This document shows, piece by piece, positions 1 to 5,960 of a stretch of 9,235 nt of DNA (position 1 is its first letter; each line of letters opens with the position of its first letter). Position numbers and translations under genes: made by a program. The stretch comes from Cyanobacteria bacterium OH_PDB_112 (lineage in GTDB: Bacteria > Cyanobacteriota > Vampirovibrionia > Gastranaerophilales > CAJFVJ01), in contig JAEWLZ010000126.1 in the NCBI GenBank assembly GCA_023457295.1, forward strand, positions 1 to 9,235, read 5' to 3'. The notes under the pieces were generated by a model. It was not told the DNA's origin. It searched no databases and saw only the letters and a list, made by a program, of their open reading frames with translations.

Positions 1-174
1 ATTACATATAGTACAACCGCAGCTGATATCGAAGAATGGGATTCATTAGAGCAGATTAATCTTTTAGTTGCAAAAGAAAAGCATTTCAATATAAAATTTG
101 ATATTGATGAAGTTATAAATTTGACTAATGTTGGTGATATGGTAAGGGTTATAAAAAATAAAATAAATAATTAA
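1..174 (+). CDS. Acyl carrier protein, C-terminal part (5' end outside window)
   Basis: The frame is open from the first base and ends in TAA, giving 57 residues. Near the start of the fragment is the acyl-carrier motif EEWDSLEQINL. The Ser of its DSL (fragment residue 15, bases 43-45) is the expected 4'-phosphopantetheine attachment site. The following helices, with NIKFDIDEVINLTNVGDMV, match the usual helix III/IV layout of a stand-alone ACP. About 20-30 N-terminal residues are missing. In the cell it would carry an acyl group as a thioester for an acyltransferase or synthase. It lies only 15 bases upstream of the sugar amidotransferase gene, so it is probably not the housekeeping fatty-acid AcpP but a dedicated ACP of a glycan or modified-sugar cluster. 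That role is inference from context. Confidence 0.85.
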   Translation: MTYSTTAADIEEWDSLEQINLLVAKEKHFNIKFDIDEVINLTNVGDMVRVIKNKINN

Positions 175-189
175 GTTAGGGGATAAAAT

Positions 190-1404
190 ATGAGTAATAA
201 TTCAGATTATGGCAAACCTTTATTTAGTCATGTAAATTATTGTAGAAGATGTTGTATTCCTGAAACACAACAAGGTCAAGAATTTGATGAAATGGGAGTT
301 TGTAAAGCTTGCCAAACATCAGAACATAAAATGCATATAAGTTGGGCGAAAAAAGAAAAAGAATTAAGGCAAATACTTGAAGATGCAAAAGCAAACGCAG
401 GTGATAATTATGACTGTATTTTACCTTTAAGTGGCGGTAAAGATAGTTTTTTTCAGGCGCACATATTATGTAAAGTTTATGGTATGAAAGCTTTGGGAGT
501 AACTCATAATCATAATTGGTATTCAGAAACCGGTTGGTATAATCTTCAGTTACTTTTAGAAACTTTTGATATGGATCATGTAATGTTAACTCTAGGGCGC
601 GGTCGAGTAAACAGATTAGCCAAACGTTCTTTGGAAATGATAGGAGATACTTGCTGGCATTGTCATGGAGCGCCAAATGCATTTGTTTTAAAAATGGCAT
701 CTACTTATCAAGTCCCCTTAATAGTTTGGGGTGAATCTATTTCTGAAGCATCAGGTAGAGCGACTTATAATTGTCCTGTACATAGATATGATAGAGATTA
801 TTTTTTAAATGTTTCACAACAAAAAGTAACTTATGAGGATATGGTGTGTGATTATATTACTAAAAAAGATATGGCTCCTTTCCATGTAATATCTCAAGAA
901 GAAATAGACAAAGAAAATATTAGGGGTATACATCTTGGGGATTATGTTTTTTGGGATGATGAAAGACAAACTGAATTTGTAAGAGATACTTACGGGTGGA
1001 AGGAAACAGAAGTTGAAGGAACCTATAAGGGGTATAAAAGTGCAGAATGTATAATGCCTGGAATGCATGATTTTACTTGTTATTTAAAAAGAGGTTTTGG
1101 TAGAGCAACTTATCAAGCTAGCGTTGATGTTAGAAATGGTTTATTAACTAGAGAAGAAGGTTTTGAGTTAGCAAAAGATATTGATAGAACAATTCCTGAA
1201 GCCTTAGATTATTATTTAAAAATAACAGGTTATTCAATAGATGAATTTTATGAAATTATGAAAAAACATCAAGTTGAAAAATTAAAAGGTTGTGAAATGC
1301 CTGTAAAGCAAAGGCAAACAAAAAATAAAGAAGTTATAATGCCTTTCTATGAGCAAGTTCTTGAGAAGCATAGAAACAGAAGAGATCCTAGAGAAGTTGA
1401 TTAA
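190..1404 (+). CDS. N-acetyl sugar amidotransferase (WbpG/PseA-like, PP-loop ATPase)
   Basis: This 404-residue protein has the PP-loop SGGKDS at residues 81-86, which binds ATP in the N-type ATP pyrophosphatase superfamily. It also has an N-terminal cysteine cluster (C18, C21, C22 and C38, C41) and a second pair in CWHCH at 155-159, probably metal-binding. This architecture is that of the WbpG/PseA N-acetyl sugar amidotransferases. In known systems they use ammonia, usually supplied by HisH/HisF-like partners, to convert a sugar N-acetyl group to an acetamidino group for LPS, capsule or flagellin glycans. No hisH- or hisF-like gene lies in this window, so any partners would be upstream. The ATG is preceded by a good ribosome site, AGGGGA at 178-183. 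The amidase gene follows after 12 bases, so the two are almost certainly co-transcribed. The exact sugar substrate cannot be told from sequence. Confidence 0.85.
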   Translation: MSNNSDYGKPLFSHVNYCRRCCIPETQQGQEFDEMGVCKACQTSEHKMHISWAKKEKELRQILEDAKANAGDNYDCILPLSGGKDSFFQAHILCKVYGMKALGVTHNHNWYSETGWYNLQLLLETFDMDHVMLTLGRGRVNRLAKRSLEMIGDTCWHCHGAPNAFVLKMASTYQVPLIVWGESISEASGRATYNCPVHRYDRDYFLNVSQQKVTYEDMVCDYITKKDMAPFHVISQEEIDKENIRGIHLGDYVFWDDERQTEFVRDTYGWKETEVEGTYKGYKSAECIMPGMHDFTCYLKRGFGRATYQASVDVRNGLLTREEGFELAKDIDRTIPEALDYYLKITGYSIDEFYEIMKKHQVEKLKGCEMPVKQRQTKNKEVIMPFYEQVLEKHRNRRDPREVD

Positions 1405-1416
1405 AAGGGTTTTAAT

Positions 1417-2778
1417 ATGAGTATAAAAAGTATAAAACAAATTTTAGAGGGATATAAAAAAGGGGATTTTACCCCTGTTGATATAGCGGAAGAATGCATA
1501 GAAAAATCGCAAAAATATTCTTCGTATGAATCTTGGGAAGTTTTTAATCCGGATATAATTTTAAATCAGGCTAAAATAGCTACTGAAAGAATAAAACAAG
1601 GAGTTCCTTTTCGTAAATTAGAAGGTATTCCGGTAGCAGTAAAAGATATTTATAACACAGTTGATTTCCCTACTCAAATGGGGAGCTCTCTATGGAAAGA
1701 TTTTACTCCTGGTAATGATGCAAGAGTTGTCTATAATTTAAAACAAGCTGGAGCTATAATTGCTGGAAAAACCGTTACAGCAGAATTTGCAGTGCATGAG
1801 TTAAATAAAACTTTAAATCCATATGATATAACAAAAACACCGGGAACCTCCTCTTCAGGGTCTGCGGTAGCTGTTGCCTTGAATTTAGTACCGGCAGCTT
1901 TAGGTACGCAAACAGCAGCGTCTATAACTCGACCTGCAAGTTTTTGTGGTATTTATGGATGTAAACCTTCTTTTGGGACAATCCCAAGAACAGGTATGTT
2001 GAAAACCACTGATACTTTAGATACGGTTGGATTTTTCAGTGTTTTTGCAGAAGATTTAGAGTTAATGTTTGATGTTTTAAGAGTACATGGTCCAAATTAT
2101 CCCTTTGTATATAAAAATTTCAATGATTATAATAGACAAAATAAATCACCAAATAGACCTTGGAAAATTGCTTTTGTTAAAACATATGTTTGGGAATTTG
2201 CCGAAGATTACGCAAAAGAAAGTATTTTAAAATTTGTCAACGAATTATCAAATACCGAAGATGTTATTATAGAAGAAGTAGAACTACCAAAACAAATGAG
2301 TAAAGCTCATGAAATACATGAGACTATTTATGATAAATCCCTATCATATTATTTTGAAGGAGAGTCAAGATATTCAGATGAAATTTCTATTATTATGAAT
2401 AAAATGATTAATAAAGGAAAAAGTATCAGCATAAATCAATATCATAAAATGTTAGATGAGCAAACTAATTTATGCCATACTATGGATGAATTTATGCAAG
2501 ATTATGATGTAATTATATCTTTATCAACAGCTAGTGATGCTCCACAAAGGGGAATTTTTGAAAAGCCGGATACAGGATTAATTTGGACATTGACGCATCT
2601 TCCTTCAGTTAGCGTTCCTTTATTTGCATCTCCGAGCAATCTTCCTTTTGGATTGCAAATAACATCAAGAAGATATAATGATCTTTTAATGTTTAAATTA
2701 ATAAATTATTTGGCGGAAAAGGAATTAATTCCTAAATATGGAACTATGAATGATTTCAAAAGTAAAACTGTTGTATAA
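1417..2778 (+). CDS. Amidase signature family hydrolase
   Basis: This 453-residue protein has the amidase-signature Ser-cisSer-Lys triad: Lys76 in IPVAVKDIYN, the cis-Ser in GTSSSGS (about S145) and the nucleophile S169 in GTQTAASITRPAS. The 24-residue distance between the two serines is the one usual for the family (as in GatA and FAAH). It is shorter than most GatA proteins, and the usual T-G-G-S around the nucleophile reads T-A-A-S. With no gatB/gatC neighbours and a glycan-type context, it is unlikely to be the tRNA amidotransferase subunit. The family hydrolyses carboxamides to acid plus ammonia or amine. Here it could supply ammonia or trim an amide for the preceding sugar amidotransferase, but that is speculation. 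AAGGG at 1405-1409, directly after the previous stop, serves as its ribosome site. It is the last gene of the operon. Confidence 0.85.
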   Translation: MSIKSIKQILEGYKKGDFTPVDIAEECIEKSQKYSSYESWEVFNPDIILNQAKIATERIKQGVPFRKLEGIPVAVKDIYNTVDFPTQMGSSLWKDFTPGNDARVVYNLKQAGAIIAGKTVTAEFAVHELNKTLNPYDITKTPGTSSSGSAVAVALNLVPAALGTQTAASITRPASFCGIYGCKPSFGTIPRTGMLKTTDTLDTVGFFSVFAEDLELMFDVLRVHGPNYPFVYKNFNDYNRQNKSPNRPWKIAFVKTYVWEFAEDYAKESILKFVNELSNTEDVIIEEVELPKQMSKAHEIHETIYDKSLSYYFEGESRYSDEISIIMNKMINKGKSISINQYHKMLDEQTNLCHTMDEFMQDYDVIISLSTASDAPQRGIFEKPDTGLIWTLTHLPSVSVPLFASPSNLPFGLQITSRRYNDLLMFKLINYLAEKELIPKYGTMNDFKSKTVV

Positions 2779-2814
2779 TTTTAGGTTATATTTTAATATT
2801 TTCGTTTAACTTTT

Positions 2815-2830
2815 GATAATGTTTATTATC
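2815..2830 (+). other. Short A/T hairpin in the amidase-lipoprotein gap
   Basis: The 119-base gap at 2779-2897 holds one perfect small inverted repeat, GATAAT-GTTT-ATTATC. It is mostly A/T and is followed by a C/T run rather than a U tract, so it is a poor intrinsic terminator. It may still mark the end of the upstream operon. Nothing gene-like was found in the gap. Confidence 0.25.
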
Positions 2831-2897
2831 CCCCTCTTTTCCAATGAAAAAATATAAAATTTCCTGTATTCTGCAAAAATAAACAGCAGGAGTTTTT

Positions 2898-3677
2898 ATG
2901 TTAAAAAAGTTTTTTTTAATATTAGTTTTAATAATTTTTGTACTACATGGTTGTGCTCAGAAAAATAATGCTCCGGGTTTATATGAAGCTATTATAAAAA
3001 GAGATAAACTGATTATAGGTACATCTTTTGATTCAAAGCCTTTTTCTTTTAAAGATAAAGATGGGCAGATAAAAGGAATTGAGCCTGATTTAGCAAGAGA
3101 AATCGCTTATAGAATGCTGGGAGACAGAAATAAAGTTGTCTTTAAAAATGTAACGCCGCAAGACAGAATAAAAGCGGCAATGTCAGGAGATGTTGATATA
3201 GTTATTTCTACAATGACAATAACCGGCAAAAGAAAAAAAGTAGTTAAATTTTCCGAACCTTACTTTATCGCCGGACAAGTAATATGTGCTAAAAAAGGTA
3301 GTAAAATCGAATCCGTAGATGATTTAATGAATAAGAGAGTTGTAATAATACTCGGCACAACAGGGGAAGAAAACATAAGGCATTTTGCGCCTAATGTGTT
3401 AATTTGGGGATTTGTAGATAATGCAGAGGCTATAAATGCATTTAAAAACAATCCTGTTGACGCAATAACTACTGATGACGCACTTCTGCAAGGTCTTGTA
3501 ATGGAAAGTAGTAATTATATAATTTTACCTAAAAAGCTGACAAAAGAACCTTATGGAATTGCTTTTCAAAAATCGAACCAAACGGAATCATTTGAAAATA
3601 ATTTAAACAAAATTATAAAAGAAATGGAAAATGATGGAACTATTGGAATGATTAAAGAAAAATGGGGAGTATATTAA
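2898..3677 (+). CDS. Extracellular solute-binding lipoprotein, family 3 (amino-acid type)
   Basis: This 259-residue protein begins with a lipoprotein signal (MLKK, a hydrophobic stretch, lipobox LHGC with Cys19), so it should be lipid-anchored outside the cytoplasmic membrane. The rest is a standard family 3 periplasmic binding protein: the signature GIEPDLAREIA at 60-70, the ligand-contact segment TITGKRKKVVKFSEPY at 107-122, LGTTGE at 152-157 and TTDDALL at 191-197. These proteins capture polar amino acids or similar small solutes for an ABC importer. No permease or ATPase gene is next to it, so it must share an importer encoded elsewhere or act as a sensor. The ATG has a clear ribosome site, AGGAG at 2888-2892. 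The stop codon overlaps that of the convergent MCE gene. The specific ligand cannot be assigned. Confidence 0.88.
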   Translation: MLKKFFLILVLIIFVLHGCAQKNNAPGLYEAIIKRDKLIIGTSFDSKPFSFKDKDGQIKGIEPDLAREIAYRMLGDRNKVVFKNVTPQDRIKAAMSGDVDIVISTMTITGKRKKVVKFSEPYFIAGQVICAKKGSKIESVDDLMNKRVVIILGTTGEENIRHFAPNVLIWGFVDNAEAINAFKNNPVDAITTDDALLQGLVMESSNYIILPKKLTKEPYGIAFQKSNQTESFENNLNKIIKEMENDGTIGMIKEKWGVY

Positions 3678-4591
3678 GGACATTCTGATTTTATCGGAGT
3701 TCCTAAGATTACTCTCATTCCTCCGAATTTTTTTGAAAGGGTTTGTTTTAGTCCTCCCGTAATTTGGTTTATGTTTGCTGCGGCAGAATTTACCTCTGAC
3801 ATTGTAGAATCCAGTTTTTTAATAGTTTGGTCAATATCTTTTGTTGCTTTATTTATATTTTCGGTTGTCTCTTTTATATTTGAGGTTGAATCCCTTATAT
3901 TTAAAGTAGAATTTTTTAAAACATCAGTATCTAGAGATTTATTTATTTTGGCAGAAGCATTATTTAGATTTTCTGCTGTTTTTGCAAGGCTTTTTGTCAT
4001 ATCTTCTACATTATGTATTGATGCGTCTATACTTTCTCTATTTCCCTCAATAACTTTTGAAGTGTTTCTGAAAAAGTTTTCCATTTCCATATTTGCTACT
4101 CCCATAGCATCCAAAGCTTTTATAACATGTATAGAAACCATATCTGTTACTCCGGAGACATTTTGTCCTAACATAAATTCTTCCAAGCTATAAGGAGTTA
4201 TTCCCTCTATCATATCTCCTCTGCAAAGTAATTTAAGAGATGAATTTTGAGGATAAATAAATTGCAAATAAAGTTCTCCGTTTGGGAAACTTTTAACTTG
4301 AACTGTCGTATTTTGTGGTAATTTCAGGTTTTTGGCAATAAGTTTTACTTTTACAATAGTATGTTTGTAATCTTCATCAGGATCTATTTGGACGATTTTA
4401 CCTACTTTAAAGCCGTTATAGTAAGCCGACATATTTTTGGAAACAGGTCCGAGTTCATTGAATCTTACAAAAATATAATATGTATTGTTATAAATATATA
4501 TACAAACGATTATTAAAATGCATATTGATATAATTAAGATTTTATTGCTATGCCTTTTAATTCCTAAAATATATTTTATAAAATTTCTCAT
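3674..4591 (-). CDS. MlaD-like MCE-domain protein with long helical tail
   Basis: This 305-residue protein has a short basic N-terminus, one membrane segment at about residues 17-35, and an MCE domain at about 40-115. Typical MCE features are FNELGPVSKNMSAYYNG and GFKVGKIVQID. A long polar helical tail (about 140-285) has repeated N-I-x-x-T/A-T type heptads, such as STSNIKETTENINKATKDI. The protein ends in FGGMRVILGTP, resembling a short C-terminal hydrophobic plug. MCE proteins form hexameric rings or tubes that carry lipids between the membranes of diderm bacteria and plastids. No MlaE permease or MlaF ATPase gene is adjacent, so partners must be elsewhere. The ribosome site is weak: only AGG about 14 bases upstream of the ATG. 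It is divergent from the FAD oxidoreductase and convergent with the solute-binding lipoprotein. Confidence 0.82.
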   Translation of the reverse strand: MRNFIKYILGIKRHSNKILIISICILIIVCIYIYNNTYYIFVRFNELGPVSKNMSAYYNGFKVGKIVQIDPDEDYKHTIVKVKLIAKNLKLPQNTTVQVKSFPNGELYLQFIYPQNSSLKLLCRGDMIEGITPYSLEEFMLGQNVSGVTDMVSIHVIKALDAMGVANMEMENFFRNTSKVIEGNRESIDASIHNVEDMTKSLAKTAENLNNASAKINKSLDTDVLKNSTLNIRDSTSNIKETTENINKATKDIDQTIKKLDSTMSEVNSAAANINQITGGLKQTLSKKFGGMRVILGTPIKSECP

Positions 4592-4616
4592 AAATTTTAA
4601 TAACCTGAAATAAATA

Positions 4617-4622
4617 ATTATA
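4617..4622 (-). promoter_or_regulatory. Candidate -10 box for the MCE gene
   Basis: On the minus strand this reads TATAAT, which would give a transcript start some 20 bases before the MCE ATG. No convincing -35 is seen 16-18 bases upstream, and the region is very A/T-rich, so chance matches are likely. Confidence 0.35.
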
Positions 4623-4632
4623 CAAATTTATA

Positions 4633-4679
4633 TATAAACTAGAATATTAATGTTTTTATTATCTTTATGGCTAGTTATA
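4633..4679. repeat. Inverted repeat in divergent intergenic region
   Basis: TATAAACTAG at 4633-4642 and CTAGTTATA at 4671-4679 are inverted copies with one bulged A, separated by 28 bases. They lie between the two divergent start codons and upstream of both candidate -10 boxes, so they could be a regulator site. With this base composition the repeat may also be chance. Confidence 0.3.
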
Positions 4680-4704
4680 AAAGAGTATTTTATGGTTTTT
4701 AAAC

Positions 4705-4710
4705 TATAAT
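4705..4710 (+). promoter_or_regulatory. Candidate -10 box for the FAD oxidoreductase gene
   Basis: A perfect TATAAT lies 23 bases before the ATG. It is followed by the ribosome site AGAGGG at 4720-4725, with 8 bases to the start codon. A start of transcription near 4717 would leave a short leader of about 17 bases. No good -35 is visible. Confidence 0.45.
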
Positions 4711-4733
4711 AATCATATAAGAGGGCTTTTTAA

Positions 4734-5960
4734 ATGGAATATATAATTTCATCAGAAAAAATTTTTCCGATAGAAGAAGAATATGATGTAGTTGTTTTGG
4801 GTGGAGGACCTGCGGGTGTCAGTGCAGCTGTTTCTGCCGCAAAAGCAAATGCTAAAACAGCGCTGGTAGAACGTTACGGTTATCTTGGAGGACAAGCTAC
4901 CGGTGGTTTGGTAATACTTATTGTTGGACTTACAAATGGCAAAGAACGAATAATAAAAGGTTTTTGCGAAGATACCATAAACAGGCTAGAAAAATTAAAT
5001 GCTGCTCAAAATGTTGGCAACCACATCTTATTTGATCCTGAATCTTTGAAGTATGTTTTTGACTGTTTTCTTGAAGAAAATAAAGTTACGCCTTATTATC
5101 ACAATTTTATTTCTGGAGTAATAAAAGAAGAAGATAAGGTTTCAGGTATAATTATCGACGGAAAATCAGGAAAAAGGTTATTAAAAGCAAAAAATTTTGT
5201 TGATGCAACAGGTGATGCCGATATTGCAAAATATTGCGGTATGCCTTTTGAACAAAAATCAAAACAAGAATCTCTTCCTGTAACTTTGGGTTTTAGAGTA
5301 GGGGGGATTGATACACAAAAGGCGGCAAAATTTGTTGCAGAAAATCATTCTTTTTATCAAAAACTTCTCCACGACATCGGTATATCAACAAAAATTGGAG
5401 GGTGGATTCACACAACGCACAAAAATGAAGCCTGGTTTAATATTTCAAATATTGAAAATATAGATATAACCAATTCTGATGATTTGACCCGTGCCGAAAT
5501 AATCGGAAGAAGCCAAATTCAAAAAATTATAGACTCTTTTAAAAACTCAATTTCGGGGTTTGAAGAAGGATACTTAATAGATACAGCTTCACAGATAGGA
5601 ATAAGAGATTCAAGAAGAATAAAAGGAATTTATTATTTTACCGAAGAAGATGCAGTGAAAACTTTTTCGGACTCTATCGCAAAAGCTCCTGATTATACCG
5701 GCACGAATAAAGACGGCTCTGTTCAAATTCCATATGGGTGCTTGATTTCGCAGGGAATTAAAAATGTTATTTTTGCGGGCAGGTGTATTTCTGTTGAACA
5801 CAAATTGCTTGATATGTTCCGAGAAATCCCATGTTGTATGGCAACAGGTCAAGCAGCAGGTATTGCAGCATCTATTGCGGCTCAAAAAAATTATGCGGTT
5901 CAAACAATAAATATAAAAGAACTTCAAAAAATTCTTATTGGACAAGGGGCTTTATTTTAA
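4734..5960 (+). CDS. FAD-dependent oxidoreductase (FAD_oxidored family)
   Basis: This 408-residue protein has an N-terminal Rossmann dinucleotide-binding fold: VVVLGGGPAGVSAA at about 19-32, then E46 for the ribose and GYLGGQATGG at 49-58. Further FAD-site features are VDATGDAD at 156-163, the IGIRDSRRIKG segment at 288-298, and a C-terminal FAD loop running from AGRCIS (348-353) to CCMATGQAAG (367-376). Order and length match the FAD_oxidored family of soluble flavoproteins, most of which have no known substrate. The protein has no signal peptide, so it is cytoplasmic. Two adjacent cysteines (C367, C368) precede the ATG motif. It appears monocistronic, divergent from the MCE gene and tail-to-tail with the 570-residue membrane protein, so context gives no substrate. 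Confidence is high for the family and low for the reaction. Confidence 0.88.
   Translation: MEYIISSEKIFPIEEEYDVVVLGGGPAGVSAAVSAAKANAKTALVERYGYLGGQATGGLVILIVGLTNGKERIIKGFCEDTINRLEKLNAAQNVGNHILFDPESLKYVFDCFLEENKVTPYYHNFISGVIKEEDKVSGIIIDGKSGKRLLKAKNFVDATGDADIAKYCGMPFEQKSKQESLPVTLGFRVGGIDTQKAAKFVAENHSFYQKLLHDIGISTKIGGWIHTTHKNEAWFNISNIENIDITNSDDLTRAEIIGRSQIQKIIDSFKNSISGFEEGYLIDTASQIGIRDSRRIKGIYYFTEEDAVKTFSDSIAKAPDYTGTNKDGSVQIPYGCLISQGIKNVIFAGRCISVEHKLLDMFREIPCCMATGQAAGIAASIAAQKNYAVQTINIKELQKILIGQGALF

Noticed and set aside
224..700. 158-codon open frame on the minus strand
   Set aside because: It lies wholly inside the well-supported sugar amidotransferase gene. It is a product of A/T-rich complementary sequence, with no conserved motif.
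1417..2778. GatA subunit of the Asp/Glu-tRNA amidotransferase
   Set aside because: The triad is shared, but the protein is short, the nucleophile loop differs (TAAS), and there are no gatB/gatC neighbours; the context is glycan-like.
2853..2858. TATAAA as a -10 box for the solute-binding lipoprotein
   Set aside because: No -35 at proper spacing (the region there is a C/T run). In this A/T-rich gap such hexamers are common, so it was not annotated.
3771..4193. 140-codon + strand open frame within the MCE gene
   Set aside because: It is antisense to the helical tail. Its Phe/Ser/Ile-rich composition is the mirror of Lys/Asn/Thr codons, and there is no plausible ribosome site or domain.
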